Below, piece by piece: positions 17,935-26,935 of a stretch of DNA of 64,000 bases. Numbering within the stretch: position 1 is the stretch's first letter; each line of letters starts with the position of its first letter. Under the pieces are notes generated by a model that was not told the origin of the DNA, searched no databases, and saw only the letters and a list, made by a program, of their open reading frames with translations. Source of the DNA: Chloroflexota bacterium (lineage in GTDB: Bacteria; Chloroflexota; Anaerolineae; UBA4142; SHND01); the NCBI GenBank assembly GCA_004295045.1, contig SHND01000059.1, positions 1 through 64,000 on the forward strand, in the 5' to 3' direction. The position numbers and the translations under genes were made by a program.

Positions 17935-17960
17935 AGTGTGCGCGCGTCGTCGCGCACACT
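17935..17960 (+). repeat. GC-rich inverted repeat just upstream of the permease gene
   Basis: AGTGTGCGCG (17935-17944) and CGCGCACACT (17951-17960) are perfectly complementary with a 6-base loop. It ends 8 bp before the preferred permease ATG and could hinder or regulate translation initiation. Confidence 0.65.
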
Positions 17961-17968
17961 CGTTCCGT

Positions 17969-20317
17969 ATGGATACCTCTCTCCCGTTAGCGCCTCCCGT
18001 TTCCTCTCCGCGAGCTTTGCTCGTTCGTCGCGTGCGCGAGTTTCGCCTCATCGCGCGTGACCCCGCGCTGTTTGTCGGCGTGCTGGCGGCGGGCGCATTT
18101 ATTCTCACCTTTATCGTGTGGCCCCTCGTGCGCGTCATCGTGCAGGGTTTTTTCACGCCCGACGGTGAATTTAGTCTGCAATATTTTGCGCGCTATTTCG
18201 AGCCGGGCTATTCCCGCGTCTATTGGGAAATTCTCGGCTGGACGTTAGAGATGGGGATTCTGACCGCGCTCGGAAGTACTGCGCTCGGCTTTTTGTTTGC
18301 GTACACCGTTGTGCGCTGTGATATTCCGTTCAAAGGATTGGTCCACGCGCTCACCTTGCTTCCAACCATCTCACCGCCGTTCGCCATTGCGCTGGCGGCG
18401 ATTCTTTTGTTTGGACGTGCCGGGCTCGTCACGCGCGATATTTTGCACATGCAATCTGGACCGGGCATCAACGACATTTATGGACTCGACGGAATTATCT
18501 TTTGTCAGATCATCACATTTTTTGCGATTGCGTATTTGATTCTGCGCGGTTTGCTCGAACGGATTGACCCTTCGATGGAAGAAGCCGCGCTCTCGCTCGG
18601 CGCGAGCAAATGGCATATTTTTCGCACCGTCACTCTGCCGTTGATGACGCCGGGCATCGCCGCCGCGTTTCTTTTGATGTTTGTGGAATCGCTCGCCGAT
18701 TTGGGCAATCCAATTCTCATCGGCGGCAACATCACCGTCTTGTCAACACAAATTTGGATTGCCGTCAACGGCGAACACGACCTGCAAAAGGGGGCGGCGC
18801 TATCGCTCGTGCTTTTGCTTCCCACGCTCACCGTTTTTGTTTTGCAGCGTTATTGGGTCTCGCGCCGTTCCTACATCGCGGTCACAGGCAAACCGACGAG
18901 CGGCGCGGCAACGTTTGTCAAAGAGCCATTCGTGCGCTGGACATTTATTACGTTGACTACGCTCGTGCTGCTCTTGATTCTCGCACTCTACGTCACCATC
19001 TTTGTTGGCTCTATCACCAAACTTTGGGGCATCAACAATTCGCTCGACTTGTCGCATTACGAAGCGGTATTCAAGCGCGGCTTGGAAGCAATTCTCGATA
19101 CGACATTTCTTTCCGCGCTGGCGACGCCGATGGCGGGCATCGCGGGTGTGGTGATTGCCTTTCTCGTCGTCCGCAAAACGTTTAGCGGCAAAGAAGCGGT
19201 TGATTTCATGTCGAATCTCGGCGGCGCGGTGCCGGGCACCATTCTTGGCATTGGCTATATCCTCGCCTTTATTCGCGCGCCCATGTTCGTCGTCGCCATC
19301 GTCTATGCCGCGCTCGCGTATTTCTTTGTCAGCGCGGTGACCAAAAAATCAAGTTTGCGTTGGCTCGTGTTTGGCGTCGGCTCACTCATCGGCATCGCGT
19401 TGGCGTGGCTTTCGTATGATGAAAAATTGCGCTCGACGACCGCGTTCAATATCTTGAGCGGCGGCTTGAATTGGATGCCCACCCTTGAACAAACGCAATG
19501 GTTGTTTATCGGCGCGGGTATTCTCGGCGCGCTCGCGCTGGCAAGTCTCGTGCTTGTCGAGGGCGGCGCGAAACGACGCGTCTTTTTATTGCTCGCGTTT
19601 ATGGCGCTTTATTTACTCTCGCGCGAACTCATCCTCTTTATCACGGAACCGCTCGCGGTGTGGGGGCGGCGGCAAGGCGGCGACTATTTGCCCGCCGTCA
19701 TCACCACCATTGCATCGTGGATCACGCTTGTCTTTCAGCCACCCCTCGCCATTCTCGGTTTCACTTACATCGTTCTCGGCGGCTTTATTGTTGGAATGTG
19801 GGGCGCGCGCACGCGTCTCGCTGCCGGCATTATTCTGCTCGCCGTTTGCTGCGCGCTCATTTTTTATGGCGAACCGCTCGCGCTCGTCGGCAGTGCGTAC
19901 ATTGTTCTCGCCGCGTACGCCGTCCGCAGTTTGCCCGCGACGGTGCGCGCGAGTGTTGCGTCACTTCAGCAAATTGACCCTGCAATCGAAGAAGCGTCAA
20001 CTTCGCTCGGCGGCGACGCGCAGCACACCTTTCGCCGCGTCACCTTGCCGTTGATTTTGCCCGCGTTCATCGCGGGCCTCATTTTCAGTTTCGCGCGTCA
20101 CATGACTTCGCTTTCCGCGATTATTTTTCTCACGACGCCCAAGTGGCCCATCCTCACCGCGCTGATTCTCAGCGAGGTGGAACAGGGCGGCGTGAGTCTC
20201 GCCGCCGCGTATTCGATTGTGTTGATTGTCATTGTGCTTGCGGCGATCGGACTCTTGTATCTCTGGGCAGGCCGCGCGTTCCGCGTCGGTTCAGAAATTA
20301 CAATGGGCGGAGGGTAA
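17969..20317 (+). CDS. ABC transporter permease, fused two-domain (FbpB/AfuB type)
   Basis: A 782-residue inner-membrane protein with two permease halves in one chain. Each half carries an EAA coupling loop: EEAALSLGASKWHIFRTVT (about residues 204-222) and EEASTSLGGDAQHTFRRVT (about 674-692). Many hydrophobic spans are visible, including an expanded middle section (about 420-600) with extra membrane segments beyond the usual 500-550-residue FbpB size. ATG 17969 is preferred; an upstream in-frame GTG at 17936 lies inside a hairpin. It works with the binding protein upstream and the ATPase downstream to import an anionic solute. Confidence 0.87.
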   Translation: MDTSLPLAPPVSSPRALLVRRVREFRLIARDPALFVGVLAAGAFILTFIVWPLVRVIVQGFFTPDGEFSLQYFARYFEPGYSRVYWEILGWTLEMGILTALGSTALGFLFAYTVVRCDIPFKGLVHALTLLPTISPPFAIALAAILLFGRAGLVTRDILHMQSGPGINDIYGLDGIIFCQIITFFAIAYLILRGLLERIDPSMEEAALSLGASKWHIFRTVTLPLMTPGIAAAFLLMFVESLADLGNPILIGGNITVLSTQIWIAVNGEHDLQKGAALSLVLLLPTLTVFVLQRYWVSRRSYIAVTGKPTSGAATFVKEPFVRWTFITLTTLVLLLILALYVTIFVGSITKLWGINNSLDLSHYEAVFKRGLEAILDTTFLSALATPMAGIAGVVIAFLVVRKTFSGKEAVDFMSNLGGAVPGTILGIGYILAFIRAPMFVVAIVYAALAYFFVSAVTKKSSLRWLVFGVGSLIGIALAWLSYDEKLRSTTAFNILSGGLNWMPTLEQTQWLFIGAGILGALALASLVLVEGGAKRRVFLLLAFMALYLLSRELILFITEPLAVWGRRQGGDYLPAVITTIASWITLVFQPPLAILGFTYIVLGGFIVGMWGARTRLAAGIILLAVCCALIFYGEPLALVGSAYIVLAAYAVRSLPATVRASVASLQQIDPAIEEASTSLGGDAQHTFRRVTLPLILPAFIAGLIFSFARHMTSLSAIIFLTTPKWPILTALILSEVEQGGVSLAAAYSIVLIVIVLAAIGLLYLWAGRAFRVGSEITMGGG

Positions 20318-20354
20318 TGCAGTTATCAGTAAGCAGTGTCCAGTATTCAGTCAC

Positions 20355-20396
20355 ACTGATTACTGATTACTGATTACTGATTACTGTTCACTGATT
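20355..20396. repeat. Heptanucleotide tandem repeat ACTGATT, six units
   Basis: Units start at 20355, 20362, 20369, 20376, 20383 (variant ACTGTTC) and 20390. The array fills most of the gap between the permease and ATPase genes and ends 3 bp before the ATPase start, so unit number could change spacing upstream of that start. Confidence 0.9.
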
Positions 20397-20399
20397 CAC

Positions 20400-21497
20400 G
20401 TGTATCTCACTCTCGACCACATCACCAAAAAATTCCCCGGACGCGGGCAAGAAGGGCTTGTCACGGCGGTGGATGACCTTTCGCTCGAAATCGGCAAGGG
20501 CGAATTTTTTACGTTTCTCGGTCCATCGGGCTGCGGCAAGACGACGACGCTGCGACTCATCGCGGGCTTTGAATTTCCGACGAGTGGAAAAATTATTCTC
20601 GACGGACGGCAGTTGGAAGATGTGCCGCCAAACAAACGCGACATGGCGATGGTGTTTCAAAGTTACGCCATCTTTCCGCATCTCAGCGTTTTTGAAAATA
20701 TCGCGTATGGCTTGCGCATCAAAAAGTTTTCCAACGACGACATTCGCCGCAAGGTTGGGCAAATCATGACGCTCACGAAATTGACGGGACTCGAAAATCG
20801 GATGCCCAATCAAATGTCGGGCGGACAGCAGCAGCGTGTCTCGCTCGCGCGCGCGCTCGTCGTCGAACCCAAAGTGTTGTTGTTCGACGAACCCTTGTCG
20901 AACCTCGACGCGAAATTACGCGAAGAGATGCGCTTTGAGATTCGCGATTTGCAGCGCCGCTTGAACATCACTTCGATTTACGTCACGCATGACCAAGAAG
21001 AAGCGCTCGCGCTTTCCGACCGCATCGCCATCATGAATCGCGGCAAGCTCGCGCAGCTCGGCACGCCCGAAGAAATTTATGAACTGCCGCGCTCGAAATT
21101 TGTCGCAGACTTTATTGGACTCGCAAATTTTTTGCCCGCGCATGTCCGCGCGCTCGAAGACAATCGCGCGCGCGTCACCGTCGGCGACAAGGAACTCGTT
21201 GTCACGTCAATGCCAACGGCTGCTCCGGGACAAGCCGCGCTCATTTTTGTTCGTCCGAGTGATGTGCAAATTGTGAACGGCGACGCGTCTGCCACAAATG
21301 CAGCGGCAGTCCAAAATGTGCTGCGCGGACAAATCATCAAAGCAACGTATCTCGGTGAAAAATTTGATTATCGTGTCCGAATCGGCGAAGGCGCGGAACT
21401 GCGCGTGCAAACGCGCGGCGCGCGACGCTATCAAGACGGCGAAGCGGTACAGCTCTTTTTGCCGCCGGAACACGCGCGGTTGATTGGGGAAGAGTAG
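20400..21497 (+). CDS. ABC transporter ATP-binding protein with TOBE domain
   Basis: A 365-residue ATPase that powers the importer. Walker A GPSGCGKT is at residues 41-48, the signature MSGGQQQR near 139, Walker B LLFDEP near 160-165, and the switch His in IYVTHDQEEA. The C-terminal 120 residues form a TOBE-type regulatory domain, as in FbpC/AfuC/PotA proteins. The start is GTG 20400, placed by the homology-like MYLTLDHITKKF beginning; a ribosome site is not evident because a heptamer repeat array lies directly upstream. It is the third gene of the transporter operon. Confidence 0.9.
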   Translation: MYLTLDHITKKFPGRGQEGLVTAVDDLSLEIGKGEFFTFLGPSGCGKTTTLRLIAGFEFPTSGKIILDGRQLEDVPPNKRDMAMVFQSYAIFPHLSVFENIAYGLRIKKFSNDDIRRKVGQIMTLTKLTGLENRMPNQMSGGQQQRVSLARALVVEPKVLLFDEPLSNLDAKLREEMRFEIRDLQRRLNITSIYVTHDQEEALALSDRIAIMNRGKLAQLGTPEEIYELPRSKFVADFIGLANFLPAHVRALEDNRARVTVGDKELVVTSMPTAAPGQAALIFVRPSDVQIVNGDASATNAAAVQNVLRGQIIKATYLGEKFDYRVRIGEGAELRVQTRGARRYQDGEAVQLFLPPEHARLIGEE

Positions 21498-21498
21498 A

Positions 21499-21556
21499 GG
21501 TTGGGTGATTGGGTGATTAGAGATTGTGGGATGGAGAGATGGAGAGATAAAGAAGG
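21499..21556. repeat. Low-complexity octamer repeats upstream of the DUF3800 gene
   Basis: TGGGTGAT occurs twice in tandem from 21502, and GATGGAGA twice in tandem shortly after (about 21530-21546), followed by the variant GATAAAGA. The stretch links the ATPase stop to the DUF3800 ribosome site. Confidence 0.7.
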
Positions 21557-21560
21557 GGAA

Positions 21561-22202
21561 ATGAAGAGACCTCTGATTGTCCTCGATGAAAGTGGCAGTC
21601 TCGCAAACTTGACTGACCCAATTATCACCGTTGCGTGGCTCGCTAATGCCGATGCTCGGTCTGCCAAAATCATTGTTTCGCGCGCGGTGCGGGATTCAAA
21701 TCGGCGTCAAAGAAAAACCAAGTCGCGTGGCGAATTCAAGTTTCGAAATGCGGATGACTATGACCGTCGCTCGATTCTTGAAGCATTGATTGACGCAAAA
21801 GTACGCTTTGGCATTCTGATTGTTGACAAGGCAAAACAGGCGATTGAAGATACGCCTGAAAACTATGCCGTTGTAATCGCAGAAACGATTGTGATGGCTC
21901 AAGATTATTATCGTTCTGCGAATTTGGAAATCATCGTGGATGGACATTTTTCAAGCCACGCAGACCGCCAGCGTTTTTTGGCTCTGCTCGTGGATGGCTT
22001 GGATTTAGAGGTACAACCACAGTTTGCCGATAGTAAAGTTACACCCCTCGTACAACTTGCAGATTTTGTGGCGGGCGCGTTCTATTCAAAATTCGGCGTA
22101 CGCCGAAACGCGGAATATGTTGAACAAATCGAGAGCCAATTGATTGCAGAGACGCGGATTACGTGGAGAGAATTAAAAGCAAAATGGATACAGAGATTCT
22201 GA
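21561..22202 (+). CDS. DUF3800 domain protein
   Basis: A 213-residue protein with the two hallmarks of DUF3800: an N-terminal acidic motif IVLDESG and a C-terminal LVQLADFVAGAFYSKF. An additional acidic strand EIIVDGHF sits between them. The motif spacing resembles an RNase H-like fold, which has led others to suspect nuclease activity; that is not shown here. ATG 21561 is chosen because AAGGGGAAATG gives a ribosome site and because the residues upstream come from the repeat stretch. Such genes are often linked to mobile elements; here it sits between the transporter and the HAD gene and looks like an insertion into the inositol cluster. Confidence 0.75.
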   Translation: MKRPLIVLDESGSLANLTDPIITVAWLANADARSAKIIVSRAVRDSNRRQRKTKSRGEFKFRNADDYDRRSILEALIDAKVRFGILIVDKAKQAIEDTPENYAVVIAETIVMAQDYYRSANLEIIVDGHFSSHADRQRFLALLVDGLDLEVQPQFADSKVTPLVQLADFVAGAFYSKFGVRRNAEYVEQIESQLIAETRITWRELKAKWIQRF

Positions 22203-22217
22203 GCGGGGACAACAAAA

Positions 22218-22325
22218 AGCGGTAAAACCCCAAGGGGACTACTTTGAGCTCTGGAGAACCTAGGATTCCAAAACTCGGTGAACAGACCAGCTGCCCAATC
22301 ACTCCTTGGATTTACTTTTACCGCT
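22218..22325. repeat. 108-bp segment bounded by perfect 10-bp inverted repeats
   Basis: AGCGGTAAAA at 22218-22227 is matched by TTTTACCGCT at 22316-22325. The two ends stay similar further inward (CCAAGG on both sides). It lies in the gap between the DUF3800 and HAD genes and may be a small non-autonomous element or a structured leader. Confidence 0.5.
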
Positions 22326-22384
22326 AAACATAGTATAGCACTGTTTTCGTGTTCGCGTTGACGCGATTTTCATCGCCCGCAACA

Positions 22385-23134
22385 ATGAACAAATTACGGG
22401 TCATCGTCGTTGACATTGACGGTTGTCTCACGCCGGGCGAAGCGCAGCCGTGGGATTTTGAGGCGCTGCGTTTTGTCGCGGGCTTGAATCAACGCGCGCG
22501 GCGCGGCGATGCTCCATTCGCCATTACCCTATGCACCGGACGCCAACAGCCCTATGTCGAAGCGATGATGCAGGCGATTGATGGCTACTTGCCCGCGATT
22601 TATGAAAACGGCGCGGGCTTGTACTTTCCCCAAACCTACACCTTTCTCGAACATCCCGCCATCACGAACGAAACGCGCACGCGCCGTGAAGAAATCAAAC
22701 ACATCCTCCAACGCGAACTCGTCGCGCGCGGCAGCGCGCAATTTCAACCGGGCAAAGAAATCAATCTGACCCTCTTTCCCGCGCGCGAAAAACTTTCGCT
22801 CGATGAAATTGCCAAACGCGCGCGGGATGTTTTGAAAAACAAACTCGATGGTTTTGATTTATACGCGTCTGTGAGTTCCGTCGAAATTTTGCCGCCGGGG
22901 ATTGACAAAGGCGCGGGTGTGGGATGGTTGTCTAACGAGATTGAAATCTCGTTAGACGAATTCGGCGGCATTGGCGATGCGCCCGCCGATTTATTATTTT
23001 TGAAACGCGTCGCGTATTCCGCCGCGCCCGCGAATGCGACGGACGACGTAAAGGCGAATGTGCAATTTGTTTCGCAATACGAAAATGCGCGCGGCGTACA
23101 AGAAATTCTCAAATTATGGCTGAACGAATTTTGA
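22385..23134 (+). CDS. HAD-superfamily phosphatase (type IIB-like)
   Basis: A 249-residue hydrolase. The nucleophile motif is VVDIDGCLTP near residues 8-17; motif II is the Thr of TLCTGR; a Lys lies in GIDKGAGV; and the acidic motif is GIGDAPADL. The cap insertion between motifs II and III resembles Cof/mannosyl-3-phosphoglycerate phosphatase proteins. ATG 22385 is preferred over an upstream in-frame start because the family begins just before the nucleophile strand. It overlaps iolG by 19 bp, so it is translationally coupled to the inositol genes and may dephosphorylate a substrate brought in by the neighbouring transporter. The substrate is inferred only from context. Confidence 0.75.
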   Translation: MNKLRVIVVDIDGCLTPGEAQPWDFEALRFVAGLNQRARRGDAPFAITLCTGRQQPYVEAMMQAIDGYLPAIYENGAGLYFPQTYTFLEHPAITNETRTRREEIKHILQRELVARGSAQFQPGKEINLTLFPAREKLSLDEIAKRARDVLKNKLDGFDLYASVSSVEILPPGIDKGAGVGWLSNEIEISLDEFGGIGDAPADLLFLKRVAYSAAPANATDDVKANVQFVSQYENARGVQEILKLWLNEF

Positions 23135-24135
23135 ACATCGGACTCATCGGCGCGGGCCGCATGGGCAATCTACACGCCGAAAATCTCGCGCGCCGTATTC
23201 CGCGCGCGCGCTTACATTCTGTTGCCGATGTGAACGAACAAGCCGCGCGGCTGTGCGCGTCGCTCTACGGCGAATGTGATTGCGTTTCCGACCCATTGCA
23301 AATGCTCGATGACCCGCAGCTCGACGCGGTGGTGCTTTGTTCCGCAACCAATACCCACTCACAAATCATTCAAGACGTGGCGCGCGCGGGCAAACATATT
23401 TTTTGTGAAAAACCGATCGCGCTGAATTTGCCAGACACCGACGCCGCGCTCGCCGCCGTACAGCGCGCGGGTGTGAAATTGCAGCTCGGGTTCAATCGGC
23501 GTTTCGACGCGACCTTTCGCCGCGTCTATGACGCGCGTGCGTCGGGCGAAATCGGCGAACCGCATTTGTTACACATCATCAGCCGCGATCCTGCGCCGCC
23601 GCCCCTCGCGTATGTAAAAACGTCGGGCGGTATTTTTCTCGACATGACGATTCACGATTTCGACATGGCGCGCTATCTCGTGGGCGCAGAGGTGGAGCAA
23701 GTGTACGCGCGCGCGAATGTTTTGATTGATTCGAGGATTGGCGAAGCGGGCGACTATGATACTGCGATGGTGATGTTGACGTTTGCGAACGGCGCTCTGG
23801 GAACGATTGAAAACAGCCGTCAAGCTGTGTACGGCTACGACCAACGCGTAGAACTGCTCGGCAGTCGCGGCGGCGTCAGCACCGAAAATCACTATCCCAA
23901 TGAGGTCACTATCAGTCACGGACAATTCGTTCAACGCGATTTGCCGCTCAACTTTTTTCTTGAACGCTACACAACCTCGTACTTGCAGGAAATGAACGCG
24001 TTCGTGAACGCCATTCTCAACGACACGCCCGTTCCCGTCAGCGGCGACGACGGACGCATGGCGCTGGTGTTGGGACTTGCGGCAAAAAAATCGGTGGCGG
24101 AAAATCGTCCCGTGCGCGTGAATGAGATTGCGTGA
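23116..24135 (+). CDS. iolG: Inositol 2-dehydrogenase (Gfo/Idh/MocA family)
   Basis: A 339-residue NAD-dependent oxidoreductase that would convert myo-inositol to scyllo-inosose. The Rossmann motif is GLIGAGRMGNLHAEN, the catalytic Lys lies in FCEKPIAL, and the C-terminal domain has GIFLDMTIHDFDMARYL with the Asp-His pair of IolG proteins. The start overlaps the HAD gene and the stop lies 10 bp before the iolD start. Membership in a run with iolD, iolE and iolB supports the specific name; family members acting on other polyols cannot be excluded. Confidence 0.85.
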   Translation: MAERILNIGLIGAGRMGNLHAENLARRIPRARLHSVADVNEQAARLCASLYGECDCVSDPLQMLDDPQLDAVVLCSATNTHSQIIQDVARAGKHIFCEKPIALNLPDTDAALAAVQRAGVKLQLGFNRRFDATFRRVYDARASGEIGEPHLLHIISRDPAPPPLAYVKTSGGIFLDMTIHDFDMARYLVGAEVEQVYARANVLIDSRIGEAGDYDTAMVMLTFANGALGTIENSRQAVYGYDQRVELLGSRGGVSTENHYPNEVTISHGQFVQRDLPLNFFLERYTTSYLQEMNAFVNAILNDTPVPVSGDDGRMALVLGLAAKKSVAENRPVRVNEIA

Positions 24136-24145
24136 GGAGGACAAG

Positions 24146-26008
24146 ATGAATCAAACGATTCGTCTCACGATGGCACAAGCCATCATCCGCTTTCTAAAAA
24201 ACCAATACGTCGAACGCGATGGCGCCAAGCAACAATTTTTCGCGGGCTGCTGGGGCATTTTCGGACACGGCAACATCGCGGGTATCGGACAAGCGCTTCA
24301 AGAGAATCCCGATTTCCGCTACTATCTCGTTCACAACGAACAGAACGCCGTGCATATCGCCGCGTCGTTTGCAAAAATGTCGAATCGTTTGCGCGCGTTC
24401 GCCTGCACCAGTTCGATTGGTCCCGGCGCGACGAATATGCTCACGGGCGCGGCGGTGGCGACCATCAATCGCTTGCCGGTGCTCCTTTTGCCCGGCGATA
24501 TTTTTGCGCGGCGAAATGTCGCGCCGGTGTTGCAGCAGTTGGAATCCGCGTGGTCGCAAGATATTTCTGTCAACGATTGCTTCAAGCCCGTCTCGCGCTA
24601 TTGGGACCGCATCCAACGCGCTGACCAAATTATCACCGCGCTCCCCGAAGCGATGCGCGTACTCACGTCGCCTGCCGACACGGGCGCGGTCACGCTCGCG
24701 TTACCGCAAGATGTCCAAACCGAAGCATACGCGTATCCTGCAGCGCTGTTTGAAAAACGCGTGTGGCACATTCCGCGCCAGCGTCCCGACGCGCACGCGT
24801 TACAGCGCGCGGCGGAATGGATTCGCGCGAGTACAAAACCGATGATCGTCGCGGGCGGCGGCGTGAAATACAGCGACGCAACGGACGCGCTAAAAAATTT
24901 TATCGAACAATTCGGCATCCCCGTCGGCGAAACGCACGCGGGCAAAGGCGCGCTGCCGTACAATCATCCGTTCTCGCTCGGCGCGCTGGGCGTCACGGGA
25001 ACGCGCGGCGCGAACCTCAACGCGCGTGATACCGACCTCGTCATTGGCATTGGCACGCGTTATTCCGATTTCACCACCGCGTCGAAAACCATTTTCCAAA
25101 ACCCGAACGTAAAATTCATCAATATCAATGTCGCGGAATTTGACGCGCACAAACATTCCGCGTTGGCATTGGTGGGCGACGCGCGCGTGACGTTGGAAGA
25201 GTTGAGATTGGAGATTGGAGATTGGAGAACGGACGCGGAATATCAAACGCGAGTGAAACAATTGAATCAAGAATGGGATGCGGAGGTGAGCCGTCTCTAC
25301 GGTTTAGAACACGGTCCACCAATTTCGCAGGGCGAGGTGATTGGCGCAATCAATTCGGCTGCGGGCGAGCGCGATGTAATTTTGAATGCGGCTGGGAGCG
25401 CGCCGGGCGACATTCACAAATTGTGGCGCAGCCGCGACCCGCGCAGCTATCAGATGGAGTACGGTTATTCGACGATGGGCTTTGAAATTCCCGGCGGCAT
25501 CGGCGCGAAACTTGCTGACCCGTCGCGCGAAATTTTTGTCGTCGTCGGCGATGGCTCGTACTTGATGGCGCCGCAAGAAATTGTGACGTGCGTGCGCGAA
25601 AAAATCAAACTCAATATCATTTTGATTGACAATCACGGCTTTCAAAGCATCGGCGGCTTGTCGCAAGCGCTTGGCAGTGAAGGATTCGGCACGCATTACA
25701 AATATCGCGGCGCGAGCGGCGCGTATGATGGCGACACGCTGCCGATTGATTTTGCCGCGAACGCGCAATCGCTCGGCGCGCATGTGATTCAAGCGAGAGA
25801 TTTGCCGTCGTTGCAAGACGCGCTGGAGGAATCCAAACGCGAAACGCGTACGACGGTGATTGTTGTCGAGACGGATCGCGAAGAACGCGTCCCCGGTTAT
25901 GAAGCGTGGTGGGATGTGCCAATCGCGGAGGTTTCGGAAATGGATGCGGTGCGCGCGGCGCGCGAACAGTACGAAATCGCAAAACAAAAGGAACGATTCT
26001 ATTTATGA
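24146..26008 (+). CDS. iolD: 3D-(3,5/4)-trihydroxycyclohexane-1,2-dione hydrolase
   Basis: A 620-residue thiamine-diphosphate enzyme that opens the ring of the inositol-derived diketone. The N-terminal part has the ThDP Glu context (YLVHNEQNAVHIAASFAK) and TSSIGPGATNML; the central domain has VAGGGVKYS; the C-terminal ThDP/metal motif runs from GDGSYLM (about residue 468) to NHG. The length matches IolD. GAGGAGG before ATG 24146 decides the start; an upstream in-frame start at 24122 is rejected. A triple heptamer repeat (25204-25224) lies inside the coding sequence and keeps the frame. Confidence 0.92.
   Translation: MNQTIRLTMAQAIIRFLKNQYVERDGAKQQFFAGCWGIFGHGNIAGIGQALQENPDFRYYLVHNEQNAVHIAASFAKMSNRLRAFACTSSIGPGATNMLTGAAVATINRLPVLLLPGDIFARRNVAPVLQQLESAWSQDISVNDCFKPVSRYWDRIQRADQIITALPEAMRVLTSPADTGAVTLALPQDVQTEAYAYPAALFEKRVWHIPRQRPDAHALQRAAEWIRASTKPMIVAGGGVKYSDATDALKNFIEQFGIPVGETHAGKGALPYNHPFSLGALGVTGTRGANLNARDTDLVIGIGTRYSDFTTASKTIFQNPNVKFININVAEFDAHKHSALALVGDARVTLEELRLEIGDWRTDAEYQTRVKQLNQEWDAEVSRLYGLEHGPPISQGEVIGAINSAAGERDVILNAAGSAPGDIHKLWRSRDPRSYQMEYGYSTMGFEIPGGIGAKLADPSREIFVVVGDGSYLMAPQEIVTCVREKIKLNIILIDNHGFQSIGGLSQALGSEGFGTHYKYRGASGAYDGDTLPIDFAANAQSLGAHVIQARDLPSLQDALEESKRETRTTVIVVETDREERVPGYEAWWDVPIAEVSEMDAVRAAREQYEIAKQKERFYL
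25204..25224. repeat. Three tandem GAGATTG heptamers inside iolD
   Basis: Units begin at 25204, 25211 and 25218. Three heptamers total 21 bp, so the insertion adds seven residues within the stretch LRLEIGDWRTD without breaking the frame. It lies between the middle and C-terminal domains, where a linker can tolerate change. Confidence 0.85.
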
Positions 26009-26904
26009 TTGGCGTCGCCAACGCGCCTTGTTCGTGGGGCGTCCTCGAGTTTGAATTGGGAGGAAGCGCGGCGGGCTTTGCGCAGGTGTTGGACGAAATG
26101 CGCGCCACAGACTATGCGGGAACAGAGCTCGGCGATTGGGGCTTTATGCCAACCGACCCCGCGCGCCTGCGCGACGAATTGCACGCGCGCGAATTGCAAC
26201 TGCTCGCCGCATTTGTGCCAATCAATTTTTCGAACGCGCATGACCACGCGGCAGGCGAAGCAACCGCGCTGCGCACGGCGCGCTTGCTTGCAGTGGCAAG
26301 TGATGCGAATCCGTTCATCGTTCTCGCGGATGAAAATGGGAAAAATCCGACGCGCACAAAAAACGCGGGACGCGTAACAAGCGAACACGCGTTGAACGCA
26401 GAAGAGTGGCGCATCTTTGCCGAGGGCGTCGAACGCGTGGCGCGCGCCGTGCGCGACGAAACGGGGCTGCGAAGCGTCTTTCATCATCATTGCGCGGGTT
26501 TTGTTGAAACGCCGAACGAAATTGCTGAATTGATGACGCGCACAAATCCCGAACTCGTCGGTTTGTGTTTTGATACGGGACACTATGCGCTCGGCGGCGG
26601 CGAACCGCTAACAGGACTTCAAAAACATTTTGCGCGCGTGTGGCACGTGCATTTCAAGGATTTTGATTCGCGCATCGCAAACGCGGCGCGCGAAAACGAA
26701 TGGGATTATTTTGACGCGGTGCGTCATGGAATTTTTTGCGAGTTGGGAAAAGGGGATGTGGATTTTGCTGGCATCCTGAACTTTCTAAAAGCGCGTGAAT
26801 ACGACGGCTGGATTGTCGTCGAGCAAGATGTTTTGCCCGGCATGGGAACGCCGCGCGACAGCGCACAGCGCAATCGCGCTTTTTTGCGCGCCTTGGGCGT
26901 CTGA
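26005..26904 (+). CDS. iolE: Inosose dehydratase / TIM-barrel isomerase
   Basis: A 299-residue xylose-isomerase-like TIM barrel expected to dehydrate scyllo-inosose to the diketone used by IolD. The N-terminal IGVANAPCSWGVLEFE is characteristic of IolE-type proteins; metal-binding residues are visible in FHHHCAGFVE, LCFDTGHYALGG, WHVHFKDFD and the final IVVEQDV. The ATG at 26005 overlaps the iolD stop as ATGA, a translational coupling signal, which rules out the longer upstream frame. Confidence 0.88.
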   Translation: MIGVANAPCSWGVLEFELGGSAAGFAQVLDEMRATDYAGTELGDWGFMPTDPARLRDELHARELQLLAAFVPINFSNAHDHAAGEATALRTARLLAVASDANPFIVLADENGKNPTRTKNAGRVTSEHALNAEEWRIFAEGVERVARAVRDETGLRSVFHHHCAGFVETPNEIAELMTRTNPELVGLCFDTGHYALGGGEPLTGLQKHFARVWHVHFKDFDSRIANAARENEWDYFDAVRHGIFCELGKGDVDFAGILNFLKAREYDGWIVVEQDVLPGMGTPRDSAQRNRAFLRALGV

Positions 26905-26935
26905 ACGGCAAGCTTTAAAAAATGAGGATTGAGCA

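Noticed and set aside
20355..20396. Heptamer array considered as a CRISPR remnant
   Set aside because: Units are contiguous 7-mers without spacers, and no cas genes are present.
16723..21497. Labelling the transporter simply as a ferric iron importer
   Set aside because: The family includes phosphonate and hexose-phosphate importers, and the inositol neighbours make iron less likely; the substrate was left open.
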